Shown here: positions 54,939 to 64,000 of the stretch, piece after piece
Numbering within the stretch: position 1 is the first letter of the stretch
Layout of the letters: each line of letters begins with the position of its first letter
From: Coix lacryma-jobi var. lacryma-jobi
Lineage: Eukaryota > Streptophyta > Magnoliopsida > Poales > Poaceae
Assembly: GCA_009763385.1 (NCBI GenBank)
Contig: CM019828.1
Location: 23,197,000 to 23,260,999, forward strand
Length of the DNA: 64,000 nt
Reading direction: 5' to 3'
The notes under the pieces: model-generated
Databases searched by the model: none
What the model was told of the DNA's origin: nothing
What the model saw: the letters and a program-made list of their open reading frames with translations, nothing else
Translations under genes and position numbers: made by a program

Positions 54939-55740
54939 TGATGAGGGACTGCCCGATCTTCCGTGAGGTAGCGATAGGTTCGATTGGTGGAGAACTCTAC
55001 GTTGGCGATCCGACTTCAAATCAGACACGATTCAGACCCTGCAACCGTTACACCACTGCTCCGTTGGTTATCAACCAAGCACAACTTGATTGACCTCGCC
55101 AAGAAGGCTAATCCTGCAAGCGAATCGAAGAACACAAGCAAGAAGGTAAAGCACGCAATCTGAAAGTGCAAATATGAATTATCCGAATATCAATAGAGGG
55201 TTCAAGAATTCGGTTCGAAAGGACTAATCGACACAGTGGAGGACATCAAGAACGGGGGCCCTGGATCACTATAAAAGGATTCGACACCACAGTTACAATG
55301 AACGATTCAGTTCCTCGATGGAAAACTAAACTCAAAACAAAACCCAAGACCTAACGACGATGACGGCGGCTAATTATAGAGTTTAGGTAGTCACCCCTGC
55401 TGGACGCGCCCCCTAATGGGCTCTAAAATGATACACAGCCCATCGGACCAAAAGACGGTGTCGCAGCACCCTGGCAGATTCTGGACGCTGACTTGTTTCG
55501 ACGATTCCCGTTGACTTCGGATGTATTTTGACGTGATTCCAAAGCCATTGGTTATCTTATCAAATTATCTTTCCAAGCATATCTGGTTCGTTGAAAACGG
55601 AGTCTGTATGCGTCCGGGGCGTTGATTTTACCCGGGACTACTCCTGAATTCTGAGGGTGACGAGGTAGCTGAGTTGGAGACAGATTGCAACTTGGGGAAG
55701 ACCATGGCGTCGGTGTGTCCAGCTGGCGATGTCGTCATCA
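54939..55740 (-). repeat. 5' LTR of TR-GAG copy 2
   Basis: 802 bp partner of 50805-51604. Confidence 0.92.
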
Positions 55741-55745
55741 CTACT

Positions 55746-56590
55746 CATTGCGTCTTTTGCAAATTCGTTTGAACTGAGTTGTTCTAGATCGTGAGGCACC
55801 TCTTTCCACCGAAGAAAATCACCTCTAACCTCACGAGCTAGTAGATTGGTCGATTTTTGTTTCGGATCACGTTTTGTCTCCTTTCCCCCGAATTCTTCCA
55901 ATTCATCGATTTGGAGTTAGGTTGGAGCCATGATCTCTTTGGGATAGCTCACTAACCTCCTTGGAACTCCTCATACTAAGTCTAAGCCTTAGTGCTTTTG
56001 ATTCGGAGGAGATCGGGTTGGATTCGCGGAAGAACAGCACAAAATCGGGGTGACCGGATGCTTGACCTTGAGTCCGGTCGATGAATGTATTTGTTGTGAT
56101 TTTGCTTTGACTTGATCGGACGCTCATCTTGTGTATGATTGGACGCACCCTTTGCAGTGTTCACAGTTTGCTCGCTGACTGACCAGACGCTCAACCCTCG
56201 ACCAGACGCTTAGAGTCAATGAGTCCGGTCAGGAACAGAGCTCCCAAATCTGTTTTGGCTTGACTGGACGCGTCTGGTGGTCTCTGACCGGACGCAGGCA
56301 GAGTCCGGTCAGTGCAGCTTCTGCGCATTTTTGTCTGCAGTTCGCTCGTTCGTTGTCTGTTTTGATTTCCGGCTTTTGCGTTGGGTTTCTAGAGTTGTGT
56401 TGTATCTCGCTGTGCTTCTTGGAAGCATCCACCCTTCTTCTAGGATCGTGGACACTCGCAAGCTCTAGGTTTGCTCTTAGGGGTTGATTCTCAGGACAGT
56501 TGCGATAAGTTTCTGAAAAGAAATTTGAAGCTCCCATTCACCCCCCCCCCCCCCCTCTGGTCGCTTCCTGGTAGCACTTTCGGTCCTTCA
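55746..56590 (+). repeat. 5' LTR of copia-3, second segment
   Basis: Continues 50804 and aligns with about 44670-45524. Contains repeated TGACCGGACGC and GAGTCCGGTCA motifs at about 56050-56310. Ends TCCTTCA. Confidence 0.82.
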
Positions 56591-56592
56591 AT

Positions 56593-56604
56593 TGGTATCG
56601 GAGC
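56593..56604 (+). promoter_or_regulatory. Primer-binding site of copia-3
   Basis: TGGTATCGGAGC two bases after the LTR. Confidence 0.85.
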
Positions 56605-56653
56605 AGGTTAAAGATCTTCCACCTTAGCCGGTTCCAGATCCACAGAAGGCGAC

Positions 56654-58352
56654 ATGGATCGCGGCGTGGACAAACCGCCATTTTCGATGGGACGAACTAT
56701 GCGTATTGGAAGATACGTATGTCGGCCTATCTTCAGAGCATGGGTGCTTCTTTTTGGGATATTTGCAACAACGCTGATTACGTGGTCTTGGCTGCTCGTG
56801 TGTCTCAACTGCAAATCGATGAGCACGATGCCAATAGCTGAGCCCGTAATGCTCTTTTCTCCTGTTTGAGCATGTCTGAGTTTGATCGTGTTTCTCATCT
56901 CACCACGGCTCACGAGATTTGGTCTACTCTCATGCGTTTTCATGAGGGGACAACTCAAGTCAAAACTCGCTTCTATGAGTCGCACAAGCGTGAGTATGAG
57001 AACTTTCGACACATGCCTGGCGAGAGCATAGAAAGTTTATTCGCTTGCTTTCAAGTGATTGTCAACAAGATGAGAGCTAACAAGGAGCTGTTGCCTTTCG
57101 ACGATCATGAGAGATCCTTGAAACTTTTGCATACTCTCGATCGGTCGGTGTGGGACTCAAAGGTCCAGGCGATCATTGAATCGTCTAACTATGAGACCCT
57201 CACATGCGACGAGCTCTTCAGTAAGCTCAAGTCTAGTGAGATTGATGCCATGATGAGGGCTTCTTATGAGAATCCTTCTGGCCCGTCTATGGCTTTGGTT
57301 TCTGGCTCTTCTGCTAACCCCTCTGGAGGATTTGCACTTTCTTCTCTTCTTTCTATCACAGAGGAGCAGCTGGAGTCTTTGGGGGATGATGAGTCGGCTT
57401 TGCTTGCCAACCGGTTCTCGCGGTTTCACAACAACCGCATGAATCGTCGCCGCGGAGGAGGACGCTCGGGATGTTTCGAGTGTGGCGACCCCGACCACTT
57501 CATCGCCAACTGTCCCAAGAAGAACAAGCAAGCATTTGGGAAGGGCGATCATGGGCACAAGTATGACTCCGGCAAGCGCAAGGAGAAGTACATCCCCGTG
57601 AAGCAGAAGCGGAAGGGCGGCTTCAACAAGGAGTACATCAAGAAGAAGTACATGGAGAAGGCCCAGGCTGAGCAACGTGCTTTCTTCGCCACTCTCAGCG
57701 ACGTCGATGACTCGGATGATGACTCCGCACTCTCAAGCGATGATGAGTCCGAGAAGAAGAAGAGGATCGAGGACAAGCTGAACGGCCTCTGCGTCTTCGC
57801 CGACGATGAGGGCTTCTGCACCATGGCCCTTGGTGATGAGGTCGACGGCAAGCTGGAGGAGATCCCACAGAACGATGACGATGACGACACCTCCCAGGTA
57901 TCTCAGACCCCCAGCGAGCTTTCTGCTGAGGTCGAGAAACTTACTGCCACGCTAATTAGTCAAGACAAGCTGCTTAGGCGTGCTGCTAGGGAGCGTAAGG
58001 AGTTTAGGCAGAAGTGGGAGGACACGATGAGGGAGCTTGAGTTTCCTAGGTCCACCGTGGTCGTTTTTGAGGAGGGTGAGTGCGAGATGTGCACCAAGCA
58101 CATGACTGACCTTCTCACTTTGAGAGGTAAGTATGCTGCTTTGGTTGGAGAGGTGGATGAGCTCCGGGCTAGACCCGTGTTGTTGGGTGCGTGCAAGTCC
58201 TGTGCAGGCTTGCAAACCGAGTTGGCAGAGAAGAATGCCAAGATTGAGTCTCTTGAGAAGGCCAGCTCGGGTAGCACTTGCGTGGCTAGGTGTGCTTTGT
58301 GTGAGGGTTTGGAGATGGAGATTGCAAACGTGAAGCATGACAAGATGCAAAC
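56654..58352 (+). pseudogene. Copia-3 gag, first part
   Basis: ATG at 56654 (MDRGVDKPP), a one-base frameshift at about 56684, TGA at 56839-56841 (fits CGA to TGA), then about 500 open codons. Seen in order: gag core (FHEGTTQVKTRFYESHKREY, LLHTLDRSVWDSKVQAIIES), CCHC knuckle (CFECGDPDHFIANC), a Lys-rich segment, an acidic segment, then a coiled coil with CxxC pairs (ECEMCTKHM, ACKSCAGL, RCALCEGLE). The solo LTR interrupts after MQT. Apart from the two changes near the start it is well preserved. Confidence 0.88.
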
Positions 58353-61300
58353 TGTAACACCCCGGTGTTAAGCAATCCCTAAATGCATAATTTGGCATGG
58401 CATAAGCATAGCATCCCATCATTTCATGTGCATATGTTTGCTGAAGTGCTTAAGTCCTTGTGTAGTGTCTAAGTATAACCTTGTTTGCTTTCTGTTTCTG
58501 ACCAAGTGCTTTATAACAAAGTTGTAGATCTCGATGAAGGGAACAACTTTGCTTTACAGCACTTTCTCAGAAAAAGCTTTTAAAATGTGATTTCTTGCAT
58601 TAGAAAAATGGATTAGAAGTAAATTTCTTTTTCTAAGCAGAATTTGGACTTGAGCCTTAAAGATGATTTGTTCCTTACAAAATTCTAAGCAACTTTGCTG
58701 TTAGGACCTTTTCCTAATTCAGCTTAGTTTAGGAGTTATAGAGCATCCAAGTTTTTAATCAAACTTCTTTAGTTTAATCCCAGTGGACCCCGCCTGGCAG
58801 TCTCTCCTTCTTCTCCTTCGCGGACGCCGCTCCCTCCGCGCCGGCAGAATTCGCCCGCAGCCGCGAGACCGCCTCACCGGCCGGCCAAACCGCCAGCACC
58901 GCCGCCCGTGGTTTGCGCCCGAAGTCGCCACGTCGCCCATGCACCCCGTCCCCTCTCGCCGCGTGGAGCGCGACGCCTGACGCCGCCGCGTCCGGTCGGA
59001 AGTTCCCCCGACGGGAACTGGCCAGGTGCAATGCACCCAGGCACTTGTTCCTTCTGTCTTCGTCCACCTTGCGCTTGCAAGCCAGAAAGCATTCGCTCAC
59101 CAGCGCGCCAGCCACTCCACCATCTTCTCCAGTTTGCCCAAACCGCCTTTGCCGCCGAACTCCGGCGAGCGATTGCTCGCTACTCGCCGCACCGCCGTTC
59201 GATTCCTCCCGCCAGTTTCTCCGCCCTAATCTCCTCCTTCTCCGGTAAGGGTTGGTTTCCCCTCTCTCCCTCTCTAGCTGCCGGAACAGCGGACGCCACC
59301 CGCAAGCTCCCGCCATGGCCGCCACCGTGACCTTCACGTGGACCGGTCATCTCCGGCCATGCTACCCTGAGCTGAGCCATGTTCTAGTCTTCTCTACCGT
59401 CGTAGTAGCTTAGAGTCAGATGGAGACCTCTCTCGTGTCCTGAGTTCGCCGGACCGCGGGCCAGTCGCGCTGTGTCCGCCATGGACCGCCGCCGTGCATC
59501 GCGCTGGACAATGCCGGGGATGCCGAAGCCCGAGAGTTGCTCCCATAGGTCGCTTAGGTCTTGCTTGGGCTAGTGCTAACCTCGCCGAGTCGCAAGCCGC
59601 CGGGAAGAGTTTCGCCGCCGAGTCGCAGAGCCGCCGCTCCGCCATGGCCGCCGTCGAGCTTGCTCCGGTATCCCTCTGTCTCAGCGAGTCGGTTAGTTGT
59701 GTTCGCCTCGCAAACCCGCACCCAGTGATGGTCTCAGTGTCGCCGGAAGCCTCGCCGCCGGTGAGCTAGGGCCGGTCAACGACCACGGCGCAAAACTCCG
59801 TCGTTGACCGCCGAGCCTGGCCTCGCGCGGTAACGTGCCGAGCTTGGCCTCGGAAGCTTGGTCACCCTGACCAGCGGGCCCCGACTGGCAGTAAGGAAGA
59901 GAGAAAGGGAAGAGCTTGGGTGCCGTAGGCCTCGGTAAGTCGGATGCACCGAGCCTTCGCCTCGAGCCTCGATCGGGTCGGTTGTGTAAGCCTCGGTCGA
60001 GTCGAGCCAAGTCAAGTGCTCGGTTGAGTCAGCTAGTCTCGGTTGAGTCAGCTAGTCTCGGTTGAGTCAGTTAGTCTCGGTTGGGTCAGTAGCCTCGGCT
60101 GAGTAGGTTAGCCTCGGCTGTCAGTGAGCCTTGGCCGAATCGGTAAATTGTGCCTGAGCCTCGGCCGAATCGGTAAAATGCGTCGAAGCCTCGGACGAGT
60201 CGCGCCGGGTGTGCCGAAGCCGTGTCCTGTGCCTCGGCCGAAGTCCGTACGTTAGGGTTGAGTTTCTTTTAATATGTGTTTTGCAGAATTCATGTAAGGC
60301 TTCAAAAATTCATACAAGGCTCATTTTATGTCCAAATCCTGTGAAACAAATTTTGTTAGGTCAAGCATGTTTAGATCTATCAGTAAAGTTTGTTGAATGC
60401 ATTCTTGGTGATATTTTATGGGTAGCTTTATTTACATTAGAAAAGTGCTGATAACTTGGAAAATGCATAACTAATTATATATCAGTCAGAAAAATGTGAT
60501 CCGAGTTTTGTTAGGTTTGTATGAAGGTGTAGTTTCAGAGAAAAATATAATATGAGGTTGTTCTGTGAATTAATTTGACAGTAGCTTTTAAAATGGTTAA
60601 ATGTCGTTCCTTGTTTATTTTTGTAGTAATTAAAATATGAGGAATATGAACCTGAGAATTTAAGCACCTTGCTCTTGTACTAGGAAGCACAGCAGAAAAA
60701 TAAGAAATCTGTTGTTTGACACTTTTTGCTAGGGTGTGTAGTTCAAAGCACCTTTCCATGATAGAATTTGTCCTTTTCATAGACAATGGAGTTTAGGTCC
60801 AAATGAGTTGAAATTTGGACAGGGAGCTAGATTAGGTGTTGTTAACTCCCAGTAATTTCTGTAGATTTTTCTGAAGCTGCCTAGGTTAGGTTGCTGTTTA
60901 AAGCATGTGTAAATAGATTTATTTCAGCAAGTAATTAGAGGGTAATAAGCTCGCTAAGTAGACTGTGATGTGGTGACAACATCGCTTAACAAGTTGATCT
61001 TGATAGGTTAAATAGTTGGGATGATGTTGACTACCTTGTTGAAGAGAATGCAGTAGATGACATGTGCTTATCTCCTGATTGTTGTAATCATGTGCATCAC
61101 ATATGCATTCTATGTGCATTCATCCTATTCATGCGCATTATGCATCATACAGGATCAGCGGAGGAGATCCAGACCCAGTCGATACTGGAAGAGCCCAGTC
61201 CGGAGGAGAACTTGACAGAAGAAGCCGGAGGGACCGACGCCGACGAGTTGCCCGAGTGCCGCGATCACCGTCCGTCGGACTTTGAGAAAGGCAAGCCCCG

Positions 61301-62835
61301 GAGCATTCTAACTCCTACGGTTTGCAAATGTTTTCTAATTTAACCTGATGATGGATGTTGCATTAGGTTATAGGAATTGATTGCTACCGTTGATGCATTA
61401 TTACTTATCCTTGTCCACCTGCAATATACCTTGATATCCCTGTTTAGGTCTAGGCTCGTTATATGCTTAGCCCTGCTTAGACCGGTAAAAGTCGGGTGAT
61501 TCCCTGTCTCCCGCAATAGGTGGATACTGATCATGTTTAGCCTGTGCTACCATGAGATAACCATGTGATAATTAATTTGAGACGGAGGCGGGATGTAAGA
61601 GCAGCAGGACATGGGTTCTGTGTGCTAGTAGGCTCCCGTCTGTGTCGCATAGGACCCGTTCGGGAATGTCCCTTCAGTCAAATTGAACGCGTCGATCACT
61701 TAACGGAGTTGGTCTGAGTACCTCCCGTGAAGCCGAGTAAGGTTATTCGAGCCGGAGATGGAGATGTTGACGCCTAACACCCAGGGCCTCAGCTGTACCG
61801 TGGGCAACTATTCTGATCGACCTGGCATGGTCCGAGGGCAGGCAGGGCCTGATCGACCTGGCATGACCGTGGGCAGTTATAGGTTGAGCGACCTGGCACT
61901 GAGATAACCCCCGGTGTAGAAGGGCCCATGGCCGTCCCGCGCTTTGTGTTCTCGAATCTCCTGACTGGCAGCTTACGACTGCCGTAGCCGGACGTGCCGG
62001 GCGAGTGTGAGACATTTTATCCCCAGCTGGGTAGGAATCGATTATAATCGCCATCGCTCCTGGATAGTGAGCAGTTGACTTTAGATCATCTCCCGTAGAA
62101 CTTATGGAACTAAAATGGTTATGGAATCTGAAAGGCTATTGATGAAATAGTCACTCTTCATTGATTAATTAGCAAGTGCTTGTTTAGTACAGGTGCAAAT
62201 CTAGTAAGGTAGAGTTAATGACTAAAAGCAATTGCCAACATTGGAAACTGGGTTTTATTACTAAAGCTTTCATGCAAAAGAGTATGTACAGCCAACCCCA
62301 CCCCTATAGCCTACATAGTCCTTGGAGTCTCATTATTTTTGGTTTATGACGGGTAAGTCTAGCTGAGTACCTTCTCGTACTCAGGGTTTTATTTCCCTTG
62401 TTGTTGCAGATGGCCAGTGTTTTTATGGTTACTGCGAGAACTGCTTGTACCCGGTAACGGGTGATGACTAGACCAAGGGCATGGTCAACACTTATCTCAT
62501 CTGTTGCTTTTGTGGACCCGGTCAACTGATGGCACCGTATCTATGAACAATCCAAACTTATGTTTTAAAGACTATGTTGCTTCCGCTATTACTACAAATT
62601 ATGGTTTGTAATATTATTTCGTACTCCGATGTAATTTGAACTATGTGCAACTGTGTTGTAACCCGTGAGCATGTTCGTGGAACAAGTACGATCTTGGCTG
62701 GATGTCGTTGAATGATTTGAAATCCTTCGAGATTTCCGGACTACCGGGTTTGTACGAGCTTAAGTACTCGATGATTTCTGCGAGAGCGGAGGTTTTCAGT
62801 GCTTAATCTGGTGCAAATTGGTCGGTTCTGTTACA
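58353..62835. mobile_element. Solo LTR (4.48 kb), probably Tekay/Del-type gypsy
   Basis: Starts TGTAACACCCCGG and ends TCTGTTACA, with perfect duplication CAAAC (58348-58352 and 62836-62840). Removing it and one duplication restores the gag frame. I found no internal second LTR and no gag or pol. TGTAACACCCC starts and LTRs of several kb are usual in large plant gypsy families. GC-rich part at 58780-59780, an 18-19 bp repeat at 60019-60120, AT-rich later. Strand of the LTR is given by no internal gene; the TG/CA ends do not settle it. Confidence 0.82.
60019..60120. repeat. Short tandem repeat in the solo LTR
   Basis: About five copies of an 18-19 bp unit (CTCGGTTGAGTCAGCTAGT), the last ones diverged (CTCGGCTGAGTAGGTTAGC). 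Confidence 0.85.
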
Positions 62836-62840
62836 CAAAC

Positions 62841-63753
62841 CAAGGAGGAAAACACATACCTTCGGACCATCTTGTCATGGGTGTCTTATGGTGAGCCGCA
62901 GCTTGGGATGATGATCTCCCAGTTCAAGCGTACTGCTGGAGGTCCTGGTGTAGGTTTTGCTCAGGGCGTTGATGCTTCTTCTTTTGGCAAGATTGGAGAG
63001 TCGAGTGGTCTTAACCCGAGTGAGAAGCCCAACTCCACCACTACTCCCAAGCTTACCAAGATTCCACCCAAAGAGCCTCTCAAACCTAACACCAAGGACG
63101 GAGTGTATGAGGAACCTCCGAGAGCTCCACCCAAGAAACAAATGTGGCATCCCAAACCCAACCACCTGAAAAACAAGCTAGACACAATGCCACCTATCTA
63201 GGAGGAGTTTATGCCACAGAAGAGCAAAGTGATCCACACCCACTACCGTGAGTACCAACAACCTCCTATGAGAGCGGTGAGGTACCATTGTGAGCACTGT
63301 GGGAGAGATGGACACTTGAGTGAGTTTTGCTTTCGGCGCAAGAGAGAGGAGCGCCTTGCTAGGGAGATGAACAATGCAGACATGTACTATCCTTTCCATG
63401 ATGTACATGTGCCGAATGTTCAGAGGAGAGCTGCTAGGCCTAGAGGTACAGTGCCTCAAGGTTCTAGGCGTCAGGGAGGAGTTGCCCGGCGGGGTCCTGA
63501 CTTTGCAGGATACGGACCCCATGGCGGTGGCTTTGTTGAGCGTTTCCCTCCACCGCGTTTTGAGTATCGCGATGGACGCTCTTTCCTTAGCGGACCACGT
63601 TTTCCTGTGCGTGGTGATCGCTTTCCCCGTAGGCGTGCTAGGAATGGTTTTTCTACTAACCGTTCTTTTGAGCAGCCGACCCAACACTGGTACTCTTCCT
63701 ATTTCACTCACCCCAGTGTTGGACCGTATGCTCACCCTATGTCTTTTTATTAA
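62841..63753 (+). pseudogene. Copia-3 gag, C-terminal part
   Basis: Continues the gag frame after the solo LTR (YLRTILSWVSYGEPQLGMM). TAG at 63199-63201 is the only stop. Then comes a second knuckle C-x2-C-x4-H-x4-C (CEHCGRDGHLSEFC, near 63290) and an Arg/Gly-rich basic tail. It ends HPMSFY with TAA at 63751-63753. The last A of the stop is the first base of the pol ATG, as in copia-2. Confidence 0.87.
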
Positions 63754-64000
63754 TGTAGGTAAAACGATTGGAGGACATTTGGTTGGTGGATTCCGGTTGC
63801 TCGAGGCACATGACCGGAAACGCCAAGTGGTTCTCCAGTCTTTGTCTTGTTGCCGGAAAGGAGTTTATCACCTTCGGCGACAATAGCAAAGGTAAAGTGT
63901 TGTCTCATGGGTCGGTGCGAGTTAATGAGCACTTTGTGTTGCGTGATGTTGCTCTTGTTTCTAACTTGCATTTTAACCTTCTTTCTGTTTTGCAACTTTT
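63753..64000 (+). pseudogene. Copia-3 pol, start
   Basis: ATG at 63753 overlaps the gag stop (TAATG) but is followed at once by TAG (fits CAG, which copia-2 has). The frame then runs open to the window end with the protease motif IWLVDSGCSRHMTG and HGSVRVNEHFVLRDV. Truncated by the window edge. Confidence 0.8.

Larger units (their letters stand above)
50805..55740 (-). mobile_element. TR-GAG type LTR retrotransposon, copy 2
   Basis: Same family as 1951-6892, reversed. LTRs are 50805-51604 (3') and 54939-55740 (5'), with perfect duplication CTACT (50800-50804 and 55741-55745). It holds one intact 728-codon gag-protease gene and no pol. Its two LTRs differ at numerous positions, so it is older than copy 1. 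It inserted into the copia-3 LTR. Confidence 0.93.
56594..64000 (+). mobile_element. Copia-3 internal region (runs off the window)
   Basis: Sirevirus-like element of the same family as copia-2, with its LTR at 49746-50804 plus 55746-56590. It carries gag in two pieces around a solo LTR and the start of pol. It lies exactly where copia-2 pol breaks off. That suggests insertion into copia-2, but its right end and target duplication are outside the window. Confidence 0.8.

Noticed and set aside
58774..59337. GC-rich ORFs up to 187 codons on both strands in the solo LTR
   Set aside because: High GC content removes stop codons on all frames. No recognised domain and no conserved start.

Overview
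The window is plant nuclear DNA, most likely from a grass. The evidence is the set of families present: Ty3/gypsy Tat-lineage and Athila-like elements, Ty1/copia Sirevirus-type elements, a Stowaway MITE, an L1 LINE tail and a plant RALF peptide gene. It reads as an intergenic retrotransposon nest. The only host-type gene I can support is a frame-shifted RALF copy at 10402-10783. A Panicoid grass is a guess and not shown by the sequence.

Layout. (1) 1-8867: right-hand part of a minus-strand Athila-like element (A) with a very young gag-protease-only element (TR-GAG type, 1951-6892, LTRs identical by eye) inside it. (2) 8868-12742: short unique stretch, LINE 3' fragment, the RALF locus, a TA microsatellite, a Stowaway MITE and degenerate repeats. 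(3) 12743-20648: a complete minus-strand Athila-like element (B) with gag and a protease remnant but no reverse transcriptase. (4) 21031-45524: the 5' LTR of a decayed Sirevirus-like copia element (copia-2), split by a 22.5 kb Tat-lineage gypsy element (21122-43588). The Tat gag is itself split by a young Sirevirus-like copia element (copia-1, 22045-31798). (5) 45525-49745: internal region of copia-2, broken by many stops and frameshifts. (6) 49746-64000: a second member of that family (copia-3). Its LTR is split by a second TR-GAG copy (50805-55740, minus strand) and its gag is split by a 4.48 kb solo LTR (58353-62835); it runs off the right edge.

Target-site duplications (TSDs) were read directly for six insertions: ATGTC, ATGCC, AGGTG/ATGTG, CTGAG, CTACT and CAAAC. 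They make the nesting order secure. Almost every inactivating change in the pol genes is a stop codon that fits C-to-T decay, plus small frameshifts.

The most unusual content is fourfold. First, the Tat element carries a whole antisense transcription unit (TATA box, ATG in good context, two phase-0 GT-AG introns) whose predicted protein starts with a near copy of the histone H3 tail. Second, the copia-2/3 LTRs carry an array of six to seven hairpins just upstream of the TATA box whose two arms change together between copies. Third, the gag and pol frames of copia-2/3 meet in a conserved one-base stop/start overlap. Fourth, in the TR-GAG elements the gag reading frame runs through the polypurine tract into the 3' LTR.
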